Positions 8,814 through 18,279 of a DNA stretch of 38,155 nucleotides are shown here, in pieces. The notes under the pieces are model-generated. The model was given only the letters and a program-made list of their open reading frames with translations. It was not told the origin of the DNA and ran no database searches. Every line of letters begins with the position of its first letter. Within the stretch, counting starts at the first letter, position 1. The DNA comes from Methanosarcina sp. (GTDB lineage Archaea; Halobacteriota; Methanosarcinia; Methanosarcinales; Methanosarcinaceae). The stretch is from contig NZ_JAQUVZ010000031.1 in the NCBI RefSeq assembly GCF_028693135.1, positions 1 to 38,155 of the forward strand, given 5' to 3'. A program made the position numbers and the translations under genes.

Positions 8814-9016
8814 GTTTTTCAAAATTAGATGTTTATCGTTAAAAATAAATTGGATTGACGAGAATTCCAGATTTAAACAGAGGATAGGATCTTAATATGA
8901 GAATACGGAATATCGAAATGTAAATGAAAAGAAATCTACAGGAAATCAGGTTAAAAAAGGAAAATGAGAATTCCGGATTTGAACTATCCTGATGGATAAA
9001 GCCGGAATCCCGGGTT

Positions 9017-10966
9017 TCAGATAAACACGATGAACAGCAAGTAGGACACCGTCATCATTGCAAGGGACTGCTTGAGCCCTGAAGATAGATTTCCCGAACC
9101 CATTTTTCCTGCAACCAGCCCTGATCCAAAGCCCTGCAGAAGAGCTGCATGGAAGAAGAGGAGGGTATACTCTTTCAAATTAAAGCCTCCCATGGACATT
9201 GCCGGATTGCTGGAACCGTCAAGGGCAGGGAGGAAGAACGCAGCAAGCACATATACTATGATCAGGAAGACGCAGAATGTCACAAAGATGATGAAGACAT
9301 AGATAAACATCTCTGCAGCACGCTCTTTTTTAAGGCTTTTCTCAATATCGGCATCATCTGCAACTGTACTGATAACCTGGTGGATATTCCCTGTGGATTC
9401 GCTTGCTTTGGCTATAAGGGACAGGCTTCTCCGGGTCATGTTAGTCCGTACCCTGGCTTCAAAACGTTTCAAGGCTTCTACGAGGTTTGAGTTCCAGCGG
9501 ATATCCGCAACTGTAGATTTGATTTCGGATTTCAGCCTGCCCATATTTGACTGAGCTGTAATACCAATGGCATCGGCAAGTAGAATCCCTGTCCCGTTTA
9601 TACTTGCAAGCCTTTTAAGGAACTCCGGGATCTGGTCCTCAATCTGCTTGACCCTCCGAATTTCAAGTTCGTGGAAAATGATGTAAGGAATGAAAAGGAT
9701 AAGAATGGTTACATAGACATAGTCGTCAAGGGTGGATGCAGTTTCAACAAATCCTCCATAGTAAGGCATGTGTTTCACGAAAGAAGAAACAAAGTACCCA
9801 AGCGCAATGGGAGCACTTATTATAAAAACGGATGGTGGATTGTTACGCATAGTTCTTATAGGGTGCAGAAGCACACTTTTGACCCTGGACACATTTTCAT
9901 AAAACTCCATCTTCTGAAGCAGTTCCTCATCTTTTTCTGTTACTGGCTTTACCCTGACATCACTGAAAGAATCCTGCTTAATTTTGGAGATTATCTCCTT
10001 TGGCAGCTTTTCCACATCTCCTGTAAGCATATCCAGGAAGACCAGGAAGATCATTGTCCCGAAGGGAATTACCCCATATACCAGAAGATAGAGTTGGGTA
10101 GGTCCCCCATTATCGATCATATTCATGACAACGAGGATAACCATCAGGAACAGAGGAGCCACAACGAATACCGTAATATAAACCTCTGCAAGGAGCCCGA
10201 GGGTCTCAAGGAAATGCTTTTGTTCCTTATTTGCATTGGCTTTATAGACGTCAGTCTTATTTTTCAGGTAAAGGGTAACGTCTCCTCCACTGGATACTAC
10301 TGAAATCAGGCCGTCTATAAGGTCTTTGAACTGTTCGGACGGCGTCCTGTCGGCTGCGTCCCATAGGGCATCCTGAAGGTCTTTTCCAAAATATTCTATG
10401 TCCCTTATAATGTATCCGAATTCCCTTGAGGTTGTCCCGTAGATGTGGGGGTACTTCGAAATCGACTTCATGATTTCAAAGATAGTCATGCCCCCGCCCC
10501 TCTGCATAACATAGAGATAAGCTGTCGCATGGGGCATTGTTGCATTGATAGCTCGCTTCCTGCTATCAGATTTCATGGACGGGTAAGCCATAATAAGCCC
10601 GTAGGTAAGGGCTCCGATCATCGAGAAGAAGAAGAGGGCCCCTATAATCGTAAAGATGAAGGGAAGGTGCTCTCCGATAAATGCAGGAATATCAAATGCC
10701 CTGGTTACCCTATCCGAAATGCCAAATGTCGAAACAATAATTTCTGGGGTTAGGCCTCTGAAAATCAATGCTCCTATCAGTAAACCTGAAAGCCCGCCGA
10801 AGACTCCTGCAAGCAGGGAAAATAAAATTGCAGTTGAGACAAACTGTTCCACAGGCAGGGGAATCTGGGCTTGGCGAAGCTTTACCCTTAACAGGGAAAA
10901 TTTTTCTTCCTTCTCAAGGATTTTTTCTCCGAAGATCCTGAATGCCAGGGTATTTATAGCGTTCAT
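9017..10966 (-). CDS. Type II/IV secretion platform protein, FlaJ/TadC-like, two T2SF domains
   Basis: This 649-residue integral membrane protein is the inner-membrane platform of an archaeal pilus or secretion machine. Two GspF/T2SF-like halves are visible: residues about 60-340 (YLYVMQRGGGMTIFEIMKSI and a membrane pair LLAEVYITVFVVAPLFLMVI) and about 400-640 (FLKRLASINGTGILLADAI and MFIYVFIIFVTFCVFLIIVY). About nine hydrophobic segments occur. The family recruits the cytosolic ATPase encoded just upstream. The upstream gene ends at 10978 and the reading frame is overlapped or abutted, so the two are co-translated. Possible starts are ATG at 10978 (overlapping the TAA by one base) or ATG at 10966 with GGGGGT before it; I used the latter. 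No pilin or prepilin peptidase gene is visible nearby. Confidence 0.88.
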   Translation of the reverse strand: MNAINTLAFRIFGEKILEKEEKFSLLRVKLRQAQIPLPVEQFVSTAILFSLLAGVFGGLSGLLIGALIFRGLTPEIIVSTFGISDRVTRAFDIPAFIGEHLPFIFTIIGALFFFSMIGALTYGLIMAYPSMKSDSRKRAINATMPHATAYLYVMQRGGGMTIFEIMKSISKYPHIYGTTSREFGYIIRDIEYFGKDLQDALWDAADRTPSEQFKDLIDGLISVVSSGGDVTLYLKNKTDVYKANANKEQKHFLETLGLLAEVYITVFVVAPLFLMVILVVMNMIDNGGPTQLYLLVYGVIPFGTMIFLVFLDMLTGDVEKLPKEIISKIKQDSFSDVRVKPVTEKDEELLQKMEFYENVSRVKSVLLHPIRTMRNNPPSVFIISAPIALGYFVSSFVKHMPYYGGFVETASTLDDYVYVTILILFIPYIIFHELEIRRVKQIEDQIPEFLKRLASINGTGILLADAIGITAQSNMGRLKSEIKSTVADIRWNSNLVEALKRFEARVRTNMTRRSLSLIAKASESTGNIHQVISTVADDADIEKSLKKERAAEMFIYVFIIFVTFCVFLIIVYVLAAFFLPALDGSSNPAMSMGGFNLKEYTLLFFHAALLQGFGSGLVAGKMGSGNLSSGLKQSLAMMTVSYLLFIVFI

Positions 10967-10977
10967 GGATACCCCCA

Positions 10978-13422
10978 TTAAATGCGGTGCAGTAACATAT
11001 CCCACAAGGTATCGTTTCCAATCGCTTCCATTACAAGCTGAGGGTTTGTGGCATACATATGTACTACTAGGGAAACACTAACATAATCACGGATCTGTTT
11101 TGCTGTCAGGTAGGCAAGGATCTGTTCTCGGTTTTTAAACTCAATAAAGAGCTTATCAGGGTTCCAGCCCCTTGCTTTCATAATCTCATTGAGCACATAG
11201 GAATCCCCCGCCCGCTTGTAGGTGTCATGCACCGGCTCCCAGCGGTAAAAATCATTGATCCTGAGACTTCCTGTCCTTGCATCAAGCCCTGTAATTTCTA
11301 CAATTGATTTGGTTCTCCGGACCCTGTTTTCATTGACATATGTCTGCATCTGGATACAGATAACTCCAAGGGCCTGCATCATCACGTGTGGAACATTGAT
11401 TGGTTCATTTTCAAGCCTGTTAACCACAGTCTGCACATCGCTTGCATGCATTGTCGAATAGGTAGTGTGCCCTGTTGACATTGCCTGGAAAAGGGTAAGA
11501 GCCTCCATCCCCCGGACCTCTCCCACAATGATGTATTCCGGGCGCTGCCTGAGGGCGGCTTTCAGGAGTTCGTACATGGACACCTCTCCGGTACCGCCTA
11601 CAGTGAACGATTTCCTGGTTGCTCCTGCGATCCAGTTGTCGTGGTGGAGCATGATTTCTCTTGTATCTTCAATGGACACTACCTTTGCCAGCCTTGGGAT
11701 GAAAAGAGAAACAGCGTTCATAAGGGAGGTCTTGCCCGAAGCAGTACCTCCTGCAAAAAGTACACTGATGTTGTTTTCAATGGCAATCCAGTAGTAAGCC
11801 ATCATCTCCATGCTGCAGGTCCCATATTTGATAAGGTCAATCGGGGTTATGGGGTCCCCTTTGAATTTACGTATAGTATAGGAACTTCCCCTTGTTGTGA
11901 TCTCTTTTCCAAGGGTTGCCTGAATCCTTGAACCGTCCGGAAGAGTTGCGTCTACAATCGGTTCCCCTATAGAGATATGCTTGCCGCTCCTCTGGCAAAG
12001 CTTGACAACCAGAGAGTCCAGTTCCTTTTCCCCAAAATGGACATTGGTTACGATGTTATTGTGCTTTCTATGGTAGAGGTAAATGGGGATCTCAATACCT
12101 GAACAGGAAATATCTTCAATATTCGGGTCCCGAATGAGCGGATTTATCCTTTCGTACCCGATGAAATTTCTCCTTAGGAAATACATTATTTTGTGAATAG
12201 AGGAAACTTCCAGGGTACTATAATACTGATCAAAAAGCCTCATGCTTCTGTTAATGAGACTGACGTCCTTATCCTGTCCGGACATTATATCTTCCTGGGT
12301 AAGAACATCTTCCAGATTGTCCCGGATCCTCTCAAGAATGGCTTTTTCATAGGTGGTGAGGGTGGGCTCAACAGCATAATAATGTTTCATCTCCACGTTT
12401 TCAATTATGCTGATAAAGGCGTAAGGCTCCTCCACCCAGTAGCGCTCGATTTCAATAAATCCTGCAGGAATTTCATATTCAAGAAGCGGGCCGCAGGTTT
12501 CAGGGTCATATGGGGGAAGAACCCGGATCTCCTCATCCTTCAGACTCCGGACGATTTCAGCAAACTTCTTTTTTGCTCCTTCGGGGGTTTTTACTTCTTT
12601 AAATATCTCTTTAAGTTTATCACTTAATTTTTCGCCTTCTTTAATCCCAGCTATGTCGCGGCCCAGATCCTTCATATTCTCAGCGAATCCAGCCTTTTTC
12701 TTAATTTTTGCTTTTTTGGGACTTGTTTTAGTTTTACTTGACTTTTTGACTTTTTTATCCTTTTTTGTTTCCGGAGAATTATTTATTTCGTCAACTCCAC
12801 CTTCGTAATCCCTGTTTTTCTCATTATGAGGTCCTGTAGGAGGGAAAATACCTTTTTTTTCGGTTTCATTAATAAGTTCGACTTTCTTCTCAGGAGCAAT
12901 TTCTGCAGAAACAGCAAGTTTTGGTTTAAGAGTTACTTCTGCATAAACAGAAGGTTTCGGTTCAAAATTCCCACTTTCTTCCGGATCGATGGGTTTTTGA
13001 GTTCCAGCGGCTTCTACAAAAGGAGGGGTTTCCGATAAGAGTTTATTTGTCATGCTCTGTTTCGTCTCAGTTTCCGGAGAAAAATTATTTAATTGAACAT
13101 TTTTGAGCACAGGTTTAGTTTTCCGACTTTCAATCTTGATTTTCATATCCTGAAGGTCGATAATCTCGTTTTCTTTATTTTCATTTCCTGTATTATCAGT
13201 TCCCGAAGCTGCCTGAATAATATTTTTCATATCCCTGTTGTTGTTATCCGCCTGGAATTTGTTAATGTTATCTGTATTCAGAGTATCTCCAGAAGACGTC
13301 TTTTTTACAGGTACCTGTAGAAGACAGGATTTTCCTGCCTGAACATCTTTTTCCTCGCTTTTACGCATATTCTTGTCTGGTTTTTCTGAGTCGTCCGGAG
13401 ATTTCTCGTTTTTGGAAACCAT
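10978..13422 (-). CDS. Secretion/pilus ATPase, FlaI/GspE family, with long charged N-terminal extension
   Basis: This 814-residue protein has a type II/IV secretion ATPase core from about residue 300. The Walker A motif FAGGTASGKTS is near residue 557. An Asp-box type segment (VVSIEDTREI) follows, then a Walker B region (YIIVGEVRGMEALTLFQAMS) and a His-box (GHTTYSTMHASD). Residues 1-270 are rich in Lys, Glu, Thr and Pro, including runs such as KKDKKVKKSSKTKTSPKKAK, and look disordered. This is much longer than the N-termini usual in FlaI or PilB proteins. The start at ATG 13422 is preferred to the TTG at 13458. The enzyme would hydrolyse ATP in the cytosol as a hexamer to drive assembly or export through the platform protein encoded immediately downstream. 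Confidence 0.9.
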   Translation of the reverse strand: MVSKNEKSPDDSEKPDKNMRKSEEKDVQAGKSCLLQVPVKKTSSGDTLNTDNINKFQADNNNRDMKNIIQAASGTDNTGNENKENEIIDLQDMKIKIESRKTKPVLKNVQLNNFSPETETKQSMTNKLLSETPPFVEAAGTQKPIDPEESGNFEPKPSVYAEVTLKPKLAVSAEIAPEKKVELINETEKKGIFPPTGPHNEKNRDYEGGVDEINNSPETKKDKKVKKSSKTKTSPKKAKIKKKAGFAENMKDLGRDIAGIKEGEKLSDKLKEIFKEVKTPEGAKKKFAEIVRSLKDEEIRVLPPYDPETCGPLLEYEIPAGFIEIERYWVEEPYAFISIIENVEMKHYYAVEPTLTTYEKAILERIRDNLEDVLTQEDIMSGQDKDVSLINRSMRLFDQYYSTLEVSSIHKIMYFLRRNFIGYERINPLIRDPNIEDISCSGIEIPIYLYHRKHNNIVTNVHFGEKELDSLVVKLCQRSGKHISIGEPIVDATLPDGSRIQATLGKEITTRGSSYTIRKFKGDPITPIDLIKYGTCSMEMMAYYWIAIENNISVLFAGGTASGKTSLMNAVSLFIPRLAKVVSIEDTREIMLHHDNWIAGATRKSFTVGGTGEVSMYELLKAALRQRPEYIIVGEVRGMEALTLFQAMSTGHTTYSTMHASDVQTVVNRLENEPINVPHVMMQALGVICIQMQTYVNENRVRRTKSIVEITGLDARTGSLRINDFYRWEPVHDTYKRAGDSYVLNEIMKARGWNPDKLFIEFKNREQILAYLTAKQIRDYVSVSLVVHMYATNPQLVMEAIGNDTLWDMLLHRI

Positions 13423-13458
13423 AGAAGCTCGCCCCACCAAGGATTTTTCCCCTCTCAA

Positions 13459-14115
13459 AGTTATTTATCAGTGTATAATAATGTATTACCAAAAGTTTAA
13501 ATTTTTTTAATAAGTGCTAATGACTTTTTAGTATTATTGGTTATATTACTTAATACTTTGTATATTCTTTTAAAGCATGTTTTTATTCCTTTTAGAGGAC
13601 TAAAAGTGCCCTCTTAAAATTCAAGGGAGAATTTTTCCACCCGAAAATCATACAATAATTTTGTCGTACAATTTTAAAGTTTAATGTATCTTTTGAGCTT
13701 GTTTTTCATGCCTGTTTAACTTATTAACTTTTCAGTAAATATGTGATATTTTCTTTTACCCATACAATTTGAAGAGTATACGAATAAAAGGGAAATTACT
13801 GGAATTTTCATTTATTAATCATATACTAAATGGAGTTCAACAGTATTAATCTTTTCATTACTTGATTGTATGTGCAAAAAATTATATTTAGATTGTAATG
13901 TTTTAACTACTAATATATTTTGTATAAGTACTCGTTTCCAGTTCGAAACACAAAAATGATGTTTTAAAAATCACAGAAAATCAAAAGAGATGAAGGTCAA
14001 TAAAGAAGAAGGGAATAAGGCGTAATGAATGAAAAGAAGTAATGAATGAAAATGAAGTAAATAAATGATAAGATAAAAAGGAAAAAACAATAAGATTTGA
14101 TGTAATGTAGATTTT
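13459..14115. other. AT-rich intergenic region
   Basis: No gene is supported in this 657-base stretch. It should contain the promoter of the minus-strand ATPase operon (AT-rich segments near 13480-13510). Near its right end are purine-rich imperfect repeats of GTAATGAATGAAAA (14020-14075). Nothing else stands out. Confidence 0.6.
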
Positions 14116-14814
14116 TCAAAGGAGTTTAATCCCTGATAAAGTTATTTCAAACCTGATAGGATTCAGACTGATGTATGTCCTTCGCATTTTAGGAATCTTT
14201 ATGTAGCGCTCAATATTCCCTGTATAGGGGTTTTCGTCTACCATAAGCCGGAGACAGCTGCTTACCGAGTATTCTGCAAGGTTATTGTTCGTCTTTAATG
14301 CAGTATCGTCCATGATGAACATGGACGTGCAACCTGCCTTTGTGCTCAGGAGGAAGGTTAGAGCATCAAACTGGTCCCTGAAATCCTGAAGAGAGAGGCG
14401 AAGAGTAAAAACTCCGATATTATCGACAACTACAGCCCCAGTCCCATCAGGCACATACTCTGAAAGTGAGGGCAGATCTATCTCCAGACCTTCAGGAGTA
14501 AACCCAAATTTGGACGTCTGGACTTTCTCGGAACGGCTTTGAAAAGCCTTTTCGATGGCCAACTGACCTGATTCATAATATTTGGTAAGTCCGATGCCCA
14601 TCATTTCAGATAACTCGAGAATATCTTCAGGAAGTTCTTCTGTTGCAACAAGTACGCATTTTTTACCCTCTACACATGCCTGATGCAGAAAATGAATGGA
14701 AAATGTAGTCTTGCCAGTTCCTGTATCTCCGGTGATAAGAAGGACCCTGCCTGGCAGGTATCCGCCTCCGATCCTTTCGTCAAATTCAGGTATTCCCGAT
14801 GATGTCCGTCTCAT
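14116..14814 (-). CDS. RAD55/KaiC-family RecA-like ATPase (232 aa)
   Basis: This is a single-domain KaiC/RAD55 family protein. It starts with the family signature TSSGIPEFDERIGGGYLPGR and has a Walker A motif GDTGTGKTT at about residues 29-37. EELPEDILE corresponds to the catalytic glutamates, and TGAVVVDNIGVFTL is the Walker B region. The family includes FlaH, which partners secretion ATPases of the archaellum, as well as regulatory ATPases. Here it lies upstream of the pilus-type ATPase on the same strand but 690 bases away, so a shared role is possible but unproven. No cysteine-rich or HTH extension is present. A TATA-like CTATAAATTAAAG precedes the gene; the ribosome binding site is weak. 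Confidence 0.85.
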   Translation of the reverse strand: MRRTSSGIPEFDERIGGGYLPGRVLLITGDTGTGKTTFSIHFLHQACVEGKKCVLVATEELPEDILELSEMMGIGLTKYYESGQLAIEKAFQSRSEKVQTSKFGFTPEGLEIDLPSLSEYVPDGTGAVVVDNIGVFTLRLSLQDFRDQFDALTFLLSTKAGCTSMFIMDDTALKTNNNLAEYSVSSCLRLMVDENPYTGNIERYIKIPKMRRTYISLNPIRFEITLSGIKLL

Positions 14815-15030
14815 GGTCTCGACTCAATCCATTTTTGTACGCAGTAACTCATTCAAACTCTTTAATTTATAGCAACCTTATAACTCTTAAATTATTATAT
14901 TGATGAGATATGTCCTGAAACTGAACTTTTACTTACAGAATATAAGACGAGCTCTTATATAAAATTTACATACAGAATATTAAGGCAAATCTACAAAATT
15001 AAGAAAAATAAGGTGCAGGGATAAAAATTT

Positions 15031-15040
15031 ATAAAAAAAA
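15031..15040 (-). terminator. T-run terminator after tRNA-Ser
   Basis: Directly after the 3' end of the tRNA, the minus strand reads eight Ts then AT. Archaeal RNA polymerase commonly terminates at such T runs. Confidence 0.6.
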
Positions 15041-15125
15041 CGACGAGAGGGGGACTCGAACCCCCGGGATGCGGGGCATCACGGGATTAGCAATCCCGCG
15101 CCATACCGGGCTTGGCTATCTCGTC
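15041..15125 (-). tRNA. tRNA-Ser (GCU)
   Basis: The minus strand folds as a class II tRNA. The acceptor GACGAGA pairs with TCTCGTC and the D arm carries GGTATGGC. The anticodon stem CGGGA/TCCCG encloses the loop TTGCTAA, with anticodon GCU reading AGC and AGU. The long variable arm GATGC-CCC-GCATC and the T arm with GGTTCGAGTCC follow. CCA is not encoded. A TATA box (TTATATATAT, about 15165-15174) lies upstream, and a T run on the minus strand follows the gene. Confidence 0.97.
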
Positions 15126-15273
15126 ATATTGAACTTTAGAAACGCGTCCCCTAAAACGCATTTCATATATATAACCTTTTCCGGAGAAAAATACTTTAAA
15201 TAAATTGGTTCTCCTGGAAAATTGCAGTTAAGTTACAAAGCCAATTTCTCAAAAACTATTAAATGATGTGCTT

Positions 15274-15592
15274 AGTGATGAGCACACCGTAGGTCGTTGT
15301 ACCTCAGAGACTTCAGTAGGCTGATATCTCTTCTCCACCCCGCGACCCCACAAGCGACGGTTGCCCATGGTGAGTCTGCTCCCTTCCGGGCCTCGACCGG
15401 TTTCCACGGTTAGGGTATGAGAACCTGTTTTCCAGCAAGTCCACATACCTGCACTATCCAAGCAGGACGGGGCTTCTCAGTTGAGACTTCAGGCTGGAAT
15501 CTCTTTGACGCATCTTCCTTTGGCTTCGTTCCCCGCATATCGGCGATTTCGGGTTACAGGTAACGCCGGGCTACCCGAACTAGCTCATCAGC
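15274..15592 (-). ncRNA. ffs: Archaeal SRP RNA (7S RNA)
   Basis: This is the RNA scaffold of the signal recognition particle. On the minus strand, the S-domain helix 8 core GAGGCCCGGAAGGGAGCAGA (about 15376-15395) carries the universally conserved GGAAG and GGAGCAG loop bases that bind SRP54. The 5' part has the Alu-domain segment GTTACCTGTAACC with a UGUAA match to the UGUNR motif. The ends pair as helix 1, TGATGAGC with GCTCATCA (15583-15590 with 15276-15283). A TATA box at 15613-15620 (TTTTATAA on the minus strand) predicts transcription from about 15592. The length near 319 nt is normal for archaeal 7S RNA. The end points are accurate to a few bases. Confidence 0.95.
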
Positions 15593-15986
15593 TATACAAA
15601 GACATTAGTCACTTATAAAACTATCCCTTCCGATATCTATTTTAAATCCCCTTTTATTAACACATGCTGCGCCCGGGAAAAACAAATAAACATATCATGA
15701 AAAGTATTTTTTGAAAAAGAATACATCTGAGGAAAACCAATGGGCTGAAGATTTTTTTACCGAATCCGATTTTAATTCTACTTTTAAAAGCTATTTTTAA
15801 AAATCAAAAAAAGGTTCTTGAGAATGCTGGCCCGACTTAGAAATATATATTGTAATGAATAAAACGCCTTATTTATTTATACGTCGTTTTTCAAAGTAAT
15901 AGATACATAAAATAGGTGCATAATATTCCAAACGGCTTTCAGTATGTTAAAACACCCGACAAAATAACTAAGAGAGGGGAGTTTTT
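15593..15986. promoter_or_regulatory. Promoter region of SRP RNA and ramA
   Basis: The SRP RNA TATA box lies at the left (15613-15620, minus strand). Near the right, TTATTTATTTATA (15869-15881) is a likely TATA element for the downstream plus-strand gene. It is flanked by AAAACG (15861-15866) and CGTTTT (15885-15890), an inverted repeat that could be a regulator site. No gene is seen. Confidence 0.4.
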
Positions 15987-17612
15987 ATGAGATATGGAGT
16001 TGCAATTGACCTGGGAACAAGTGGGTATCGGGCTCAGAAGATTGACCTTGATACCCAGGAAATTAAAAGGACAGTAATAACATTGAGAAATCCTCTTCCC
16101 GGAGCGAATGTGATGGATCACATGGACTTCGCAATTCACTACGGGCAGGATCTTGCGCATGGGCTTTCCGTAAATGCGGTAAAGACCCTTTTCCAGACCC
16201 TTGATGTTAAAAGCGGAGAACTTGACAGAATTTCAATCTGCGGAAACCCTATCCAGTTATCTATTTTTCAGGGAATCAGTATTGAAGACCTGGCTTATGC
16301 AGGGGAACGGAAGAAAAAGAAGTATAATATACAGGAACAGAACAGGAATGCGAGAATAATATCCAGCAGCGAAATTTCAGGGCTTGAGGAATTTAACTGT
16401 GAGGTTGTTGTCCCTCCTGCAATAAAACATGAAGTCGGCGCCGATGCCCTTGCTCTTATAATTAAATCGGGAATGCTTAACAGCGATGAGATTTCGATTG
16501 CAACTGATTATGGGACAAATGCCGAGATGGCGCTCAAAGTAAAAGACATTATTTATACAGGCTCGGCGGCTGCAGGCCCGGCTCTTGAAGGGCAGCAGAT
16601 AAAATATGGGACCCTTGCTTCTCCTTATGCAATTTCTGATTTTGAATTTGAGGATGGAGCATTGAGGAATTACGTATTGAACGAAGAGATGAAACCCGAT
16701 CCGGGAGATCTTGTGGATCCCAAAACCGGAGAAATTCTGGAAGAGGGAAAGATCAAAGCCAGGGGAATTACAGGTACTGGGGTTATTGCCCTTCTGGAAA
16801 AAGCTATTGGGCACGGTCTTGTTGAACTCCCTAAAGTCAAAACCCCGGATCAATTAATTCATCTGCAGAACAAAATCACATTTTCGGAAAAAGACCTCAA
16901 AGAAGCCGGAAAAGCCATAGGCGCGATCAGAGCAGGGCATATCACACTCTGTGCGGTTGCAGGCATAGAACTGACAGATATTGATACGGCGTATATGGCA
17001 GGTGCTGCCGGCACATATATGGATGCGGAAAAAGCCCAGAAAATTGGCTTGATCCCTTACTCTACAGGGAATATTGCCCAGCTCGGGAACACCTCTCTTG
17101 CTGTTGCAAAGGAAATCCTACTTTCGGAAGAAAGGCTGTGGGAGCTTCAGGATATCGCAAGCCAGATTATAGGCACTCACACAATGTTTGCGACTGCTCC
17201 TGAGTTCCGGGATGCCTATGTCCTTGAACTTGCGTACTGGGAAGAAGGAATGCCCTTTAAGATGTTTAAAAAATTCCTTAAAAAGAAAGGGCTTCCCTCA
17301 CTTGATGAGCCCATAGCCAATCCTGTGGTAGATAAGCGGGTGGAAAGAGATATTCCTGTTCTTGGTGAAGAAGGTCTCTATGTACTCGAAAGAGTCGGGA
17401 CCTATATGACAATGGTTGTCGACTGCCCCGAGTGCAGGAAGTGCATAAAAGTCTGCCCCAACGACGCCATTACAATTGACGAGGAAAACAGGGTTATGAT
17501 AAGCACCGACCTATGCGAAGGTTCACATTGCCAGAAATGTATCAGAGCCTGCCCACCTGATAAATTTAACTGGGAGAATCTGGAGGTCTTTAAACCAGAG
17601 CAACCGGAGTAA
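15987..17612 (+). CDS. ramA: RamA-type corrinoid protein reductive activase
   Basis: This 541-residue protein (about 60 kDa) has the architecture of RamA. That enzyme uses ATP to reduce the Co(II) corrinoid of methylamine and related methyltransferase systems to active Co(I). The N-terminal ASKHA-like part begins GVAIDLGTSGYRAQ and includes ATDYGTNAEMAL and VAGIELTDIDTAYMAGAAGT. The C-terminus carries two [4Fe-4S] motifs: CPECRKCIKVCP and CEGSHCQKCIRACP. A GAGAGGGGAG ribosome binding site precedes the ATG. No methyltransferase or corrinoid protein gene is adjacent, so it could be RamA itself or one of the RamA paralogs that Methanosarcina species carry. A hairpin follows the stop codon. Confidence 0.92.
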   Translation: MRYGVAIDLGTSGYRAQKIDLDTQEIKRTVITLRNPLPGANVMDHMDFAIHYGQDLAHGLSVNAVKTLFQTLDVKSGELDRISICGNPIQLSIFQGISIEDLAYAGERKKKKYNIQEQNRNARIISSSEISGLEEFNCEVVVPPAIKHEVGADALALIIKSGMLNSDEISIATDYGTNAEMALKVKDIIYTGSAAAGPALEGQQIKYGTLASPYAISDFEFEDGALRNYVLNEEMKPDPGDLVDPKTGEILEEGKIKARGITGTGVIALLEKAIGHGLVELPKVKTPDQLIHLQNKITFSEKDLKEAGKAIGAIRAGHITLCAVAGIELTDIDTAYMAGAAGTYMDAEKAQKIGLIPYSTGNIAQLGNTSLAVAKEILLSEERLWELQDIASQIIGTHTMFATAPEFRDAYVLELAYWEEGMPFKMFKKFLKKKGLPSLDEPIANPVVDKRVERDIPVLGEEGLYVLERVGTYMTMVVDCPECRKCIKVCPNDAITIDEENRVMISTDLCEGSHCQKCIRACPPDKFNWENLEVFKPEQPE

Positions 17613-17618
17613 GACTAA

Positions 17619-17639
17619 GCTGACTGCCAATGAGTCAGC
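17619..17639 (+). terminator. Hairpin after ramA
   Basis: GCTGACT-7 bases-AGTCAGC forms a perfect 7-bp stem beginning six bases after the ramA stop codon. It lacks an immediate T run, so it may be an mRNA 3'-end stabilising hairpin rather than a strict terminator. Confidence 0.45.
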
Positions 17640-18137
17640 ACTCAGGTACTTATAATATAGAAAATAGTTATTCTGGAACTCCCAATACATCATTACGGAG
17701 AGTAATGCCGATGGGCGAATATAGTTAAAAATATTTAAAAACAATGCTCAGCATTACTCTTATTATTTTTAAAGATTGGAACAACTATCTGGAGCGAGAA
17801 TCCATAGCTGGCAAAAAGTTAAACCTCGACAGATCTCCAGGACGGTGCGACTCACATTAATAAAAAACTAATTCAATAAAGTAGGATGTGGAAGTTGACG
17901 CATTTCTCCCCTGACCTAAACACAGGTGTTTCTTGCTAAGGTTTTATGAATAGGCAAACAGTATATGAATGGGCAAACAGTCTCTAAATATGGACTCAGT
18001 TTGGAACAAATACTATTTGAACCTCAAAAAGAGTAGAATAAGCAAGAAAAATAATGGTCAGTTTGTGAATTCAAAGTAAAATTGAGACGTAATCTTTTAA
18101 CAAATTGAGAGTTTTGGGTGGTTGTGTGCATAATAAA
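17640..18137. other. Intergenic with IS605-like relic and short repeats
   Basis: At 17893-17925, GTTGACGCATTTCTCCCCTG plus ACCTAAA resembles an IS200/IS605-type end (compare 75-95 and 28122-28150). Beyond it is a 19-bp imperfect direct repeat, TATGAATAGGCAAACAGT then TATGAATGGGCAAACAGT (17945-17981). No coding sequence is supported. Confidence 0.35.
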
Positions 18138-18279
18138 CACAAATTATATAAATAACTTCATCGTAAGGAATTATTGAGGCATCTAATCCACTTTCACACC
18201 ACAAATTATCTACCACATCTAACCCAATTAGATTTTTTAATTACGCAACGCCGTTTTTTAGATGCCTCATTACCCAATT
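18138..18279 (+). ncRNA. Candidate small RNA, copy A of a duplicated promoter-hairpin element
   Basis: A TATA box (AAATTATATAAATA, 18141-18154) stands about 25 bases before TGAGGCATCTAA (18175-18186). That arm pairs perfectly over 12 bases with TTAGATGCCTCA (18258-18269). Inside is a second hairpin, ATCTAA-CCCAA-TTAGAT, followed by a T run. The intervening strand is C- and A-rich (CACTTTCACACC, CTACCACATC), which would leave single-stranded segments able to pair with G-rich ribosome binding sites. A near-identical copy lies at 18691. No frame in it is coding. It could instead be a small non-autonomous mobile element, but conservation of the promoter outside the inverted repeat favours an RNA gene (inference). 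Confidence 0.5.

Noticed and set aside
9671-10303. 210-codon plus-strand frame
   Set aside because: Antisense to the FlaJ/TadC-like gene, with composition explained by the opposite strand.
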